Below are positions 25,327-33,983 of a DNA stretch of 64,000 nucleotides, piece by piece; within the stretch, counting starts at the first letter, position 1, and each line of letters begins with the position of its first letter. This stretch comes from Natrinema amylolyticus_A (lineage in GTDB: Archaea > Halobacteriota > Halobacteria > Halobacteriales > Natrialbaceae): the NCBI RefSeq assembly GCF_042678045.1, contig NZ_JBHUDI010000011.1, positions 248,001 to 312,000 on the forward strand, given 5' to 3'. Under the pieces are notes generated by a model. The model saw nothing but the letters and a program-made list of their open reading frames with translations, was not told the origin of the DNA and did no database searches. Position numbers and translations under genes: made by a program.

Positions 25327-25668
25327 ATGCCGGTGTCGGCGTGCGATTTCCTCGCACAGACGACTGTAACTCGACCCGACCTGACGACGGACGCCCTCGT
25401 CGTCTTCGGCATCGTCGGACTCGCGCTCGTGCTCTTTCTCACCGAGCGGCTGCCGATCGACGTGACTGCGATCCTGTCGATCGTGGTGCTGGTCGTCCTC
25501 GAGCCCTGAACGGGCGTCGATCCCGCGACCGGTCCCATCTCGGGCTTTTTGAATAACGTTCGAGTTTACGAAACTCGCGTGGTCGTCCTCCTCGTCGGCT
25601 CGCTGTACCTGATCTTCGTCAGCCACTACCTGCTTCCCGAACGCGTGAGTGGACGACGGAACGACTGA
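25327..25668 (+). pseudogene. Remnant of an SLC13/TrkA-C-type permease gene
   Basis: The first ~60 codons (LVVFGIVGLALVLFLTERLP, then DVTAILSIVVLVVLEP) match the N-terminus of haloarchaeal SLC13-type permeases. A TGA at 25507-25509 replaces the expected Trp codon. The same frame then continues with TGVDPATGPISGFLNN and ends with VVVLLVGSLYLIFVSHYLLP-ER, a segment that normally lies hundreds of residues further on. So a nonsense mutation and a large in-frame internal deletion are both present. A perfect 7-bp hairpin, CGAGTTT-ACG-AAACTCG (25561-25577), stands near the junction. The start codon and a possible promoter remain. Confidence 0.75.
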
Positions 25669-25892
25669 CTGCCGGCAGCGGACGGCAGTGCGAACGGATT
25701 CCGGTTCGAATCGCCGAACAACCTGCGGCCGACGGCCCGACATCCCACCGTTATCTGGTTCGCTCTCGCCACCAGTGACAGCAGTTTCCCCAAACTGATT
25801 TCACACGCTGCCCTGAAATGACACTACGACATGCGCTCCTGTATCGCTCGAATTCGACACCGACCCGCGACACTGGAGGGGCCACGCGAGCG

Positions 25893-26258
25893 ATGAATTC
25901 GCGCCGTATCGACGCCATCATCGATCTCGCCTACGGAGCACTGATCTTCGTCTCGGTCGTCCTGATCGTCTCCGTCGGAACACAGGTCGGGTTAGCGTTC
26001 GGATTAGGCGTCTTAGTCTCGTACGCACTGCACGTCATCTGGAAGATGGCTCGCTTCGATCCGGAGTGGATGACGACGGCAGTCGAAGAGACGGTCGAAG
26101 AGACGGTCGAAGAGACGATCGGCGAACAGGTCGACGCGGTCCAGGACCAGATCGAAACCGTCGACCGTCGCATCGATCGTCGTCCACGTGAAGACGAGAT
26201 CCAGGACTTACTCGAAGAGACGGCCAAGGACGAACCGCGACGGGAATCCGATCGGTGA
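25893..26258 (+). CDS. Small membrane protein with coiled-coil tail
   Basis: 121 residues from ATG 25893; the frame is open upstream to 25818, but that part is Arg/Thr-rich and unconvincing. Two membrane segments (LAYGALIFVSVVLIVSVGT and QVGLAFGLGVLVSYALHVIW) are followed by a 60-residue charged helix. That helix contains EETVEETVEETI, encoded by three exact-phase copies of a 12-nt unit, and VQDQIETVDRRIDRRPRED. Function unknown; the shape suggests a membrane-anchored oligomer. Confidence 0.65.
   Translation: MNSRRIDAIIDLAYGALIFVSVVLIVSVGTQVGLAFGLGVLVSYALHVIWKMARFDPEWMTTAVEETVEETVEETIGEQVDAVQDQIETVDRRIDRRPREDEIQDLLEETAKDEPRRESDR
26082..26117 (+). repeat. Three tandem copies of a 12-nt unit within the 25893 gene
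   Basis: GTCGAAGAGACG occurs three times in a row without mismatch (26082-26093, 26094-26105, 26106-26117), encoding V-E-E-T repeats. Copy number could vary by slippage without changing frame. Confidence 0.85.
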
Positions 26259-26451
26259 GGTGAGTCTTGGGAATCGCTCGACCAATTTGGGTGCCCCGGC
26301 TAATTCTGCCCCGCGATGTAGTTCGAATCAGGAACGGTCGAACCTTGATCAAGTAACGAAACTCATGCGCCACGGGTAGTTCAAACCCCGTCAATGCCCG
26401 GTACAGCGCGGCACAACGCATATGCGAATGCACGTGAAATCCGTACAACAT

Positions 26452-27630
26452 ATGAGCACGGTGTTGCTTCTCGTGGGGGTCCTCGTGGCGGTCTTCGTCG
26501 GCTACAACATCGGCGGTGCAACGACGGGACCTGCGTTCGGTCCAGCCGTCGGTGCTGACGCCATTTCGAAGGTCAGTGCCGGTGGGCTGATGACGATATT
26601 TTTCTTCGTCGGCGCGTGGACCATCGGCCGTCGCGTCGTCGATACCCTCGGTACCGAACTCGTCACCGACACCGCCGTCTTCACGCTCGAGGCGAGCGTT
26701 GCCGTGCTCTTCTTCATCGGCATCGCACTCTTCGTCGGTAATTTCTTCGGCGTCCCCGCGTCGACGTCGATGACGGCCGTCGGCTCGATTGCAGGACTCG
26801 GACTCGCCGCCGACGAACTCAACTGGGCAGTCATGGGCGAGATCGCCATCTGGTGGATCGTCTCCCCCTTTATCGGCTTCTGGGTCTCGCTGATAATCGG
26901 CCGCTACTTCTACTCCTCTCTCAATCGCGTGATCGCGATGGAGCGAAGCCAGGGGCCGTTGTTCGAGATCGACCGATCCCGTCCCGTTCCGATCCCAGTC
27001 CCGAGGGACACGACGAACCGGCGCGAATTGGTTGGTGTAACGATGGTGATCGTCATCGGCTGCCTGATGGCGTACAGTTCCGGAACCTCGAACATCGCGA
27101 ACGCGGTCGCCCCGCTCGTCGGAAGCGGTGAACTCGCGATGAATCCCGCCATCATCATCGGCTGTCTCGCGGTCGGGATCGGCACGTTCACCATCGCGCG
27201 GCGTACCCTCGAGACGATGGGCAACGATCTCACGGAACTCCCGCTGCCGGCGGCGATCGTCACCGCGACGGTCAGCGCCTCGCTCGTCATCTTCCTCTCG
27301 GCGATCGGCATCCCCGCGAGTTTCGTCATCATCGCGACGATGTGTATCATCGGCCTCGGCTGGGGACGGGCGACGCGGCCGGTTACGGTGGCCGAGGCGG
27401 TCCGCGGCGAGGAGACGGTCTCGGTCTCTGTCGACGCCCTGACCGCCGACGAAGCGGGAGAAGAACTCCCGCCGATCGGCGAAGAGGAACCCGAACGGAT
27501 TCCGAGCGCGGCCGATCTCTTCGATCCGGCGACGACGGCCCGCGTGGTCCTCATGCAGAACGTCGTCCCGCTTATCGCGACGATCGGGGCGTACGCGACG
27601 TTTCGGTTCGTTCCCGTGTTCGGACTCTGA
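26452..27630 (+). CDS. PiT-family phosphate permease, first of a tandem pair
   Basis: 392 residues from ATG 26452. This start is chosen because it aligns residue for residue with the paralogue at 28445 (both begin about six residues before a VGxL-AVFVGYNIGG-like stretch); an ATG at 26422 would add ten. Both halves of the PiT fold are present: TTGPAFGPAVGADAISKVSA with GTELVTDTAVFTL, and YSSGTSNIANAVAPLVGSGE with ARRTLETMGNDLTELPLPAA. A cytosolic loop near residues 320-360 is acidic (PPIGEEEPERIPSAADLF). It takes up phosphate with a coupling ion. Element B and a uspA gene lie between it and its paralogue. Confidence 0.9.
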   Translation: MSTVLLLVGVLVAVFVGYNIGGATTGPAFGPAVGADAISKVSAGGLMTIFFFVGAWTIGRRVVDTLGTELVTDTAVFTLEASVAVLFFIGIALFVGNFFGVPASTSMTAVGSIAGLGLAADELNWAVMGEIAIWWIVSPFIGFWVSLIIGRYFYSSLNRVIAMERSQGPLFEIDRSRPVPIPVPRDTTNRRELVGVTMVIVIGCLMAYSSGTSNIANAVAPLVGSGELAMNPAIIIGCLAVGIGTFTIARRTLETMGNDLTELPLPAAIVTATVSASLVIFLSAIGIPASFVIIATMCIIGLGWGRATRPVTVAEAVRGEETVSVSVDALTADEAGEELPPIGEEEPERIPSAADLFDPATTARVVLMQNVVPLIATIGAYATFRFVPVFGL

Positions 27631-27647
27631 CTCGAGACGGTCTCTCG

Positions 27648-27719
27648 TACGACCACCTGTCAGTCAGTGTCGGCACACCCGCAACCCGCTGTGCGGGTAT
27701 GCCGGTACCCAGTGACAGG
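27648..27719 (+). repeat. Structured repeat element, copy B
   Basis: It begins TACGACCACCTGTCAG and shares CCTGTCAGTCAGT with copy A. The outer stem is CCTGTCA (27656-27662) with TGACAGG (27713-27719). The inner stem is GGCA/TGCC plus ACCCGC/GCGGGT (27672-27682 with 27693-27703) with one mismatch. Compared with copy A, a G-C pair in the inner stem is replaced by A-T, a compensatory change. It lies 18 nt after the stop of the PiT gene and 170 nt before uspA. Confidence 0.7.
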
Positions 27720-27838
27720 GGGCCCTCCAGGAATCAGATCTCGCGCTCGGCCGAGTCACAGGCTGTGTGCTGCACCCGATCGAGCCCGGGTCTGTGCCTC
27801 CCCTGCGTGTTTGTACTGGATAGCAAGACGAATACCCG

Positions 27839-27855
27839 CCCCGCCGTAGGCGGGG
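27839..27855 (+). promoter_or_regulatory. Perfect GC hairpin upstream of uspA
   Basis: CCCCGCC (27839-27845), loop GTA, GGCGGGG (27849-27855). It is 34 nt before the uspA start and could be a leader hairpin or the end of an upstream transcript. The rest of 27631-27889, apart from element B, shows no gene. Confidence 0.5.
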
Positions 27856-27889
27856 TAACATTCACTCGTTCCGGCGTGGAAGGGGACGT

Positions 27890-28315
27890 ATGGTCTCACG
27901 TATCTTGGTTCCGATGGAAGACTCGGAAATGAGCGAACATACCCTCGAGTACGCCCTCGAGGTCTTTCCGGACGCCGAGATAACCGTCTTACACGTCGTT
28001 GGCGAACCGTCCCAGATGTGGGGGCACGCGACGGGGCTTGCGCTCGCCGACGATCTCGAGGAAGCCGCGGAGGAACACGCGAAGAAAGTGTTCGATCGCG
28101 CACGCGAAATCGTCGCGGACGCCGACGGCGACGCGGAACTCGAGACCGCGATCGAATTTGGCCATCCCGCTCGTGCGATTATCAACCGGGCCGACGACTA
28201 CGAGACGGTCGTCATCGGTACCCACACTGGGTCCGTTGCGGATCGCATCTTCGTCGGCAACATCGCCGAGAAGGTATTCCGGAGTTCCCCGGTTCCGGTG
28301 GTGGTCGTCCGGTAA
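27890..28315 (+). CDS. Universal stress protein (UspA domain)
   Basis: 141 residues, a single Usp domain. It begins with VSRILVPMEDSEMSEHTLEY. The ATP-binding loop is recognisable as GTHTGSVADRIFVGNIAEKV followed by SSPVPVVVVR, the G2xG9xGS/T-type pattern with some divergence. It sits between two PiT permease genes on the same strand, so a regulatory or nucleotide-sensing link with phosphate uptake is plausible. Cytosolic. A GC hairpin and structured element B lie upstream. Confidence 0.92.
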   Translation: MVSRILVPMEDSEMSEHTLEYALEVFPDAEITVLHVVGEPSQMWGHATGLALADDLEEAAEEHAKKVFDRAREIVADADGDAELETAIEFGHPARAIINRADDYETVVIGTHTGSVADRIFVGNIAEKVFRSSPVPVVVVR

Positions 28316-28444
28316 GCTGACGACCCGCAGTTGTTCGTGAGCCCCAGAACTATGCGCGTCTCGGATCGCCCCGCACGTCTTCGGTTCGACGACGGGAATC
28401 ACAAATAGGCGCGTTTTTACCATCGGACGTACGAGTTGTCTGCC

Positions 28445-29626
28445 GTGACGGAAGTACTGCTTATCGTAGGGATTCTCACCGCGATCTTCGTCGGCTACAA
28501 CATCGGCGGCTCGACGACGGGCCCCGCGTTTGGACCTGCTGTCGGCGCGAACGTGATCACGAAGGTGATGGCTGCCGGGCTGATGTCGGTGTTCTTCTTT
28601 CTCGGTGCCTACACGATCGGCCCGCAGGTCGTCGATACGCTCGGTAACGAACTCGTCACCGACACCGCCGTCTTCACGCTGCGGTCGAACGTCGCCGTGC
28701 TCTTCTTTATCGGCGGCGCGCTGTTCGTCGGCAACTACGCGGGCGTCCCCGCCTCGACGTCGATGACCGCCGTCGGGGCAATCGCCGCGCTGGGGATGGC
28801 GACCGGCGAACTCAACTGGGACGTGCTCGGCGAGATCGTCGTCTGGTGGATCGTCGCGCCGATCCTCGGGTTCTGGGTGGCCGGCGTGGTCGGGCGATAC
28901 TTCTACCCCCGAATCAACGCCTGGGTCGCCATCGAGGAAAAAGAGGGCGGCCGACCGATGGTGTCGATCGACCGATCGGGACTCGTGCCCCGCCTCCAGT
29001 TCGGCGTCGACGCCAGCCGCCGAGAGATCGTCGGCGCGCTGACCGTCGTCGCTATCGGCTGTCTGATGGGCTTTTCCTCGGGAACGAGCAACATCGCCAA
29101 CGCGATCGCGCCGATCTACGGCACCGGCGACGTCGACATGGTGCCCCTGATCCTGATCGGCTCCGTGGCGGTCGCGGTCGGCTGTTTCACGATCGCCCGC
29201 CGTACGCTCGATACACTGGGCAACGACATCACGAACCTCCCGCTGACGGCGGCGATCGTCGTCGCCGTCATCAGTTCGGGAATCGTCATCTTTCTCTCGT
29301 CGATCGGCGTCCCGGCGAGTTTCGTCGTCATCGCGACGATGAGCATTGTCGGCCTGGGCTGGGGCCGGGCGACGCGAACGACGACGCTGTCGGAGGCCGC
29401 CCGCGGCGAAGAGACGCGCGTCTCGGTCGGTGCCCTGACCGCCGAAGCGGAAGGCGAACGCTCACCTGAAATCGGCGAAGAAGAACCCGAGGACATCCCA
29501 CAGGCGTCGGACCTATTCGATCCCTCGACGACGGCCCGCGTCATCCTCATGCAAAACGTCGTGCCGGCGATCTCGACGGTCGGTGCCTACCTGACCTTCC
29601 GATTCCTGCCGATCTTCGGGTTCTGA
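28445..29626 (+). CDS. PiT-family phosphate permease, second of a tandem pair
   Basis: 393 residues from GTG 28445, aligned with the start of the 26452 paralogue; a TTG at 28436 would add three. TTGPAFGPAVGANVITKVMA and FSSGTSNIANAIAPIYGTGD are the two PiT signatures, and the acidic loop SPEIGEEEPEDIPQASDLF matches the paralogue. The two proteins are close throughout and end alike (VPAISTVGAYLTFRFLPIFG here). They probably arose by tandem duplication. AATAGGCGCGTTTTTACC, about 25 nt upstream, contains a TATA-like box. Confidence 0.9.
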   Translation: MTEVLLIVGILTAIFVGYNIGGSTTGPAFGPAVGANVITKVMAAGLMSVFFFLGAYTIGPQVVDTLGNELVTDTAVFTLRSNVAVLFFIGGALFVGNYAGVPASTSMTAVGAIAALGMATGELNWDVLGEIVVWWIVAPILGFWVAGVVGRYFYPRINAWVAIEEKEGGRPMVSIDRSGLVPRLQFGVDASRREIVGALTVVAIGCLMGFSSGTSNIANAIAPIYGTGDVDMVPLILIGSVAVAVGCFTIARRTLDTLGNDITNLPLTAAIVVAVISSGIVIFLSSIGVPASFVVIATMSIVGLGWGRATRTTTLSEAARGEETRVSVGALTAEAEGERSPEIGEEEPEDIPQASDLFDPSTTARVILMQNVVPAISTVGAYLTFRFLPIFGF

Positions 29627-29845
29627 TCGGGACTGGCCGGGACGTGGTCGGAATCACGTGCCCGAACCGGCAAGTATTTCGATCAACTGGCTGTTCGTGG
29701 GAAGGCTTCTCGTTTCTCTCCCGTATTTCGCACTATCGTTCAACGAACCCTGTCTGTCTTGGGTTCGAATTGGTCGATCCTGACTCAAAGACGATTGAGG
29801 ACTGAACAGCAAGCTATACCAGTACGGCGCTCGAACCGGGGAGTG

Positions 29846-30235
29846 ATGCCCACGGTAGAATACCTCAACTACGAAGTACTGGACGACCAGGGCTGGGACA
29901 TGGACGACGACGACCTCTTCGAGAAGGCCGCTGACGCTGGCCTCGACGGAGAGGACTACGGCTCGCTCGACGTCGCCGAGGGCGAATACATCCTCGAGGC
30001 GGCCGAGACCCAGGGCTACGACTGGCCCTTCTCGTGCCGCGCCGGTGCCTGTGCGAACTGTGCCGCGATCGTCAAGGAAGGCGAGATCCAGATGGACATG
30101 CAGCAGATCCTCTCCGACGAGGAGGTCGAAGAGAAGAACGTCCGTCTGACCTGCATCGGCTCGGCCGAGACCGACGAGGTCAAAATCGTCTACAACGCAA
30201 AGCACCTCGACTACCTGCAGAACCGCGTCATTTAA
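29846..30235 (+). CDS. Halophilic 2Fe-2S ferredoxin
   Basis: 129 residues from ATG 29846, the length of the classical Halobacterium plant-type ferredoxin. An acidic N-terminal insertion (LDDQGWDMDDDDLFEKAAD) is characteristic of the halophilic form. Cluster ligands are Cys64, Cys69 and Cys72 (CRAGACANC) and Cys103 (LTCIGS). It carries electrons for 2-oxoacid:ferredoxin oxidoreductases and probably for nitrite or glutamate-synthase-type reactions. A possible TATA (AGCTATACC) lies about 30 nt upstream. Cytosolic. Confidence 0.96.
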   Translation: MPTVEYLNYEVLDDQGWDMDDDDLFEKAADAGLDGEDYGSLDVAEGEYILEAAETQGYDWPFSCRAGACANCAAIVKEGEIQMDMQQILSDEEVEEKNVRLTCIGSAETDEVKIVYNAKHLDYLQNRVI

Positions 30236-30364
30236 ACGGCACACCGCGTGTCGACAGGTGACCGTCGCCCCCATTGTGGGGCTGTTTTTCGCGCCGACCG
30301 TCACAACCGCTCGAGTAGCGACCGGGTCGAACGGGCAACTGTGGCTCGATGTCGCCCGACAGTC

Positions 30365-30871
30365 TCAGTGCTCGACTGACATGTAGTCACCGAACGCCCG
30401 TTCGTGCGTGACGAACTCGTGTGCGCCGACGAGGACGACCACGGCGACGACGATGAGTGTCGCGTCGACGAGCGATGGGAGCAAGCCGAGTGCGACGATC
30501 AGCGTCGTCGCGCAGGCCGGCGGGTGGCCCGTCTCGGTCGCGAACATTCCGCCTGTGGTCAGTGCGACGGCGACGACGCCGCTGGCGACGAGTCGGAGCT
30601 GGGCGGTGGCGAGCATCGGTGCAGCCACGGTCACCTCGAGCCCAGGTGCGATCGTATGATAGGAGAGCAGGCCGGCGACGACGGCGGCGAGGTGGCCGCC
30701 GATCACCCGTCGCGGCGTGACCGTTTCGCCGCTGCGGACCGTCGCCAACAGGAACGCGGAGGGTCCGAGGCTCGGAAAGATCAGCGCCTGCCCGCTCACC
30801 CAGGCCAGGACACCCGGAACTGCGAGCAACACGCCGACGTACAGAGTCGCAAACGGCGCGTCCTCTCTCAT
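30365..30871 (-). CDS. HPP-family membrane protein
   Basis: 168 residues, four to five hydrophobic segments. The family motifs FPSLGPSAFLLAT and TGHPPACATTLIVALG (containing the name-giving HPP) are both present. In plants and cyanobacteria, HPP proteins import nitrite, so a nitrite or small-anion role is possible. The nitrogen genes further along (amine oxidase, glnK, amt) agree with this, but the link is inference. Short C-terminal cytosolic tail. Convergent with the ferredoxin gene. Confidence 0.85.
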   Translation of the reverse strand: MREDAPFATLYVGVLLAVPGVLAWVSGQALIFPSLGPSAFLLATVRSGETVTPRRVIGGHLAAVVAGLLSYHTIAPGLEVTVAAPMLATAQLRLVASGVVAVALTTGGMFATETGHPPACATTLIVALGLLPSLVDATLIVVAVVVLVGAHEFVTHERAFGDYMSVEH

Positions 30872-30997
30872 TGCGGTCGCGTTAGAGATGTGAACGGATA
30901 GACGCAGTGTTTCGGCCTCGTCTCGAGTCGCCGATCACTCGAGGCATGCTCGCTGTGAGTCTCCGAGAAACACTCTATCGTCTGGCGGCGGTCGCCA

Positions 30998-31789
30998 TCA
31001 CCGAACTGTCAGGAGTTCGGCGTGGGGGAGCATCGGGTGTGGCACGTGAACCCCGAGGGCCATCAGCCCGTGACCGACCAAGACGTATCCGAGCGCGACG
31101 AAGACGACGCCGAGGGCGCGGTGCAACCGCTCGGTGTGGAGCGGGTCGAGCGAGTTGATCGCCGTCCCGTAGAGGAAGACGGCCGGGAACGTCCCGAGAC
31201 CGAGCGCCGTAAGCGCGGCAGCGCCGGTCGCGGGGGACCCGATGGCAAACGAGTAGACGAACGCGGAGTACAGCATCGGACAGGGAAGCAGGCCGTGGGC
31301 CAGTCCCAGCCCGAAGATGTGCCGTCCGGACGCCCAGTCGTCGATGCGGCTCGAGGCCGCGCGCAGCAACTGATCGATCCCGAGACCCGGGAGCGGGAGG
31401 CTGTGCAGGCCGACGTCGGACTTGCCGACGACGTGTCCCAACCCCAGACCGATCACGAGAACGCCGAGCGCGACGCCGACCGATCCTCGGATGACGTTCG
31501 TGACGGCGAGAACCGAGTCGGTCGTCACGTACAGGACGCCACCGAGCGCCCCGAAGAGGCCTCCGAGCGTCGCGTAGCTGACGGTTCGGCCGAGATTGAA
31601 CAGGCCATGGCGATACATCGCCCGTCTGGACGGCTGACGCGAAGCGCCGCCGTCGGTTCGCACCGATCCCGCCCCGTCGTACAGCGTTATCAGCGGCCCA
31701 CACATGCCGAGACAGTGGACGCCGCCGAGCAGGCCGATGCCGAATAGCAACAGGAAGTCAGTTCGTACGATCGCGACGGGGTCGATCAT
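30998..31789 (-). CDS. SafE/TauE-like membrane protein (COG2836, metal/cytochrome-assembly type)
   Basis: 263 residues from ATG 31789; the upstream extension to 31966 is Arg/Ser-rich and unlikely. Six or more helices. LGGVHCLGMCGPLITLYD has the His-Cys-Met-Cys cluster of the COG2836 branch, which in bacteria is found with copper ATPases and cytochrome oxidase assembly genes. LAHGLLPCPMLYSAFVYS is the corresponding motif of the second half. It is adjacent, on the same strand, to the copper amine oxidase, so copper handling for that enzyme is an attractive inference. Confidence 0.85.
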   Translation of the reverse strand: MIDPVAIVRTDFLLLFGIGLLGGVHCLGMCGPLITLYDGAGSVRTDGGASRQPSRRAMYRHGLFNLGRTVSYATLGGLFGALGGVLYVTTDSVLAVTNVIRGSVGVALGVLVIGLGLGHVVGKSDVGLHSLPLPGLGIDQLLRAASSRIDDWASGRHIFGLGLAHGLLPCPMLYSAFVYSFAIGSPATGAAALTALGLGTFPAVFLYGTAINSLDPLHTERLHRALGVVFVALGYVLVGHGLMALGVHVPHPMLPHAELLTVR

Positions 31790-32015
31790 ACGCGATCTTC
31801 CTCCCGCGCCGGCGACCGGCCGAGCGCCGCCGGACGACTCTTCGCCTGCCGCGTTCGTTCTCTTCGTCGAGTCGAATTCATGGTATCGATACCCAGGGAT
31901 CGAGCGAGCAAGGTGTCTCGTTACCACTCGATAGTTGTTGGAAGACCGGGCCTGAGATGCCGCCAAAAAGGCCCTCTGATCCGGCGGCAGCGGCCGGTCG
32001 GGCTGCCTCCGCTAC

Positions 32016-33983
32016 TCAGTCATCACACTCCGCACAGTCGTCGCTCGGGGCCGTGATGTCGTAGTCGGTGTGACACGGCTCGGGCGGCAGCGAGATCGAC
32101 GGGTTGCTATCGAGGAACCCTTCGGGTTTGAGGTGGAAACTCGCGATCTCGACCGGGAGGATGGGCCAGTCCTCAGCGCTGGGGACGTGGTTGACCCCCT
32201 GCGTGTACCAGACGACGAGGTCCTCGTCGACGAGCGACCGGTCCTGTTCGGTCCACTCCGGCAGCCCGGTCGTGTCGTCGTTGAGGTTCGGATAGTCGCC
32301 CGCGGCGAAGCGCTCGTCGTCGTCGTACGGCGTCACCCAGAAGTTGTTCTGGATGAACCCCGAGCGCTCCATGTAACTCGAGGTCGGCTTCATCGGCGCG
32401 GCGACGTTGGTGTGGGGCTCGAGTTTGTAGCCACAGCTGCGTCCGTAGGAGTTTTCGGTCTCGCTGCTGGCGATCCGCCAGTACCGGCCGCGAAGCGGAT
32501 CGATGTCCTGCCGGGCCTCGTTTTCCCGCTCCAGCAGTGTCTCCTTCGCACGGAACGCGTTCTTCCGGTTTCGTTCGCTGCCAGTCGGTTCGTTGTGGAC
32601 TTCGTAGGCCCGCATCGGGCCGCCGTCGATGTCGAAGTCCAGCCGGAAGTTGAAGAAGTGCTGATGGATCGGGGCTTTCACCTGCGGTGCGACGATCGCG
32701 TACTGCCCGTAGGTATCTTCGGCGGTCTCGTCGGCTGGGATGACACCGTTCGAGTCGACGCCGGTCAGGCGCACTTCGGCCTCGATACTGCCGTCGGGGT
32801 AGAAGTACCAGTAGAACCCGTAGTCGTAGTTGTACACGGTCGCGATAAAGGAGATGACGAGACGGCGGCGACGCCGCACCTCGGTGTGGGGCTTGCGCTC
32901 CTCGGTGTGTTTCCAGAGGACGCCGTCGTCTTCCTCGTGCATACAGATCGCGCTCTCTAACGTCTCGGCCTCGCCCTCGATGGTGTTCATCTCGACGTCG
33001 AAGTACCTCATGACGCCGAGACAGTCACAGCCCTCGGTGAGCCGGTTGGCCATCCGACCGACGTGATATTCGCCGATGTCGAAGGCGTTCTTCCAGGAGT
33101 GGTTCGGGTCCGGATCGCCGTACGGAACGGCCATCTCGCAGGCAGACGCACGGTGGAGGACCCGGCGCGACTCGTCGCCGTCGTCGAATTTGACATCGTG
33201 GAAGACCAGCCCCTCGCGGGCGGTCCAGCCGACTTGCATCTCCCAGTCGAGCCACTCGACCGTGTTGCCGTCGACCTCCCAGCTCGGACCGTCGGGCTGG
33301 ACGACGTCGAGGTGCTCGAAGTCGTCCCTGGTTTCGACCCTGTCGGCACGGTAGTCGGCGTCTTCGGGTGGCAGCGGGTTGTCCGGATCGGGAACGCCGT
33401 TGTCTTCGATCTCGACGACCTCCATCTCGTCGAGATCGACGAACGCGAACAGCCCCTCGATCGGCCGTGCACGACCATTGTCGTGCTCGCTCGTGCGAAT
33501 CCACGAGATCGCCCGACAGAGGCGTTTCCCCTTGTGTTCCTCGGGTTCGAATCCGCTGGCCGACCAGGGGTCGACCATGACCAGCTCGAAATTCTCGACG
33601 CCGCGTTTCGCCGCCGCGGCTTGCCAATCGGGATCGGTCTTGACGACCTCGCGGGCTTCCTCGATTTCTTCTGGCATTACCGCGGGCTCAGCATCCGGCA
33701 GATGGTCGCACTCGAGAACGGTTTCCTCAGTCAGAGAGACGGTCGCTTCGTACGTTTCCCCCGCCTCCCGCGCGACGATCAACACTTTCCGATCGAACGC
33801 ATCGCCGGGCTCGAACGCCCGGATATCTGCTTTCGGCGGCTCTGCGAGCGTGACGTTATGATACTGTACTTCGTCGCCGAGATCGGTTTCCGTCTCGAAG
33901 ATTTCGACGGCTCCCTCGATCTCGTCAGCAGTGAGCGGATCGAGCGGATGATCGACAGCTGTGTGTTCTCGTTGTGTACTCAT
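32016..33983 (-). CDS. Copper-containing primary-amine oxidase
   Basis: 655 residues, normal for the family. It oxidises primary amines to aldehydes, releasing NH3 and H2O2, with topaquinone made from its own Tyr. The precursor Tyr386 lies in TVYNYDYGFYW (T-x-x-N-Y-D). Asp302 in AFDIGEYHVG is the likely catalytic base. His440 and His442 (PIHQHFFNF) and His599 (VNHVPSAEDWPILP) are the copper ligands. Two N-terminal cystatin-like domains precede the catalytic part. No signal peptide is visible, so it is probably cytosolic. Neighbouring SafE-like protein and Amt/GlnK suggest copper supply and ammonia use. The C-terminal CAECDD tail is unusual. Confidence 0.95.
   Translation of the reverse strand: MSTQREHTAVDHPLDPLTADEIEGAVEIFETETDLGDEVQYHNVTLAEPPKADIRAFEPGDAFDRKVLIVAREAGETYEATVSLTEETVLECDHLPDAEPAVMPEEIEEAREVVKTDPDWQAAAAKRGVENFELVMVDPWSASGFEPEEHKGKRLCRAISWIRTSEHDNGRARPIEGLFAFVDLDEMEVVEIEDNGVPDPDNPLPPEDADYRADRVETRDDFEHLDVVQPDGPSWEVDGNTVEWLDWEMQVGWTAREGLVFHDVKFDDGDESRRVLHRASACEMAVPYGDPDPNHSWKNAFDIGEYHVGRMANRLTEGCDCLGVMRYFDVEMNTIEGEAETLESAICMHEEDDGVLWKHTEERKPHTEVRRRRRLVISFIATVYNYDYGFYWYFYPDGSIEAEVRLTGVDSNGVIPADETAEDTYGQYAIVAPQVKAPIHQHFFNFRLDFDIDGGPMRAYEVHNEPTGSERNRKNAFRAKETLLERENEARQDIDPLRGRYWRIASSETENSYGRSCGYKLEPHTNVAAPMKPTSSYMERSGFIQNNFWVTPYDDDERFAAGDYPNLNDDTTGLPEWTEQDRSLVDEDLVVWYTQGVNHVPSAEDWPILPVEIASFHLKPEGFLDSNPSISLPPEPCHTDYDITAPSDDCAECDD

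Noticed and set aside
26300..26395. tRNA-like pieces (GTTCGAATC and GTTCAAACCCC)
   Set aside because: Stems around the loops do not pair as a T-arm, and no acceptor or anticodon arm is present.
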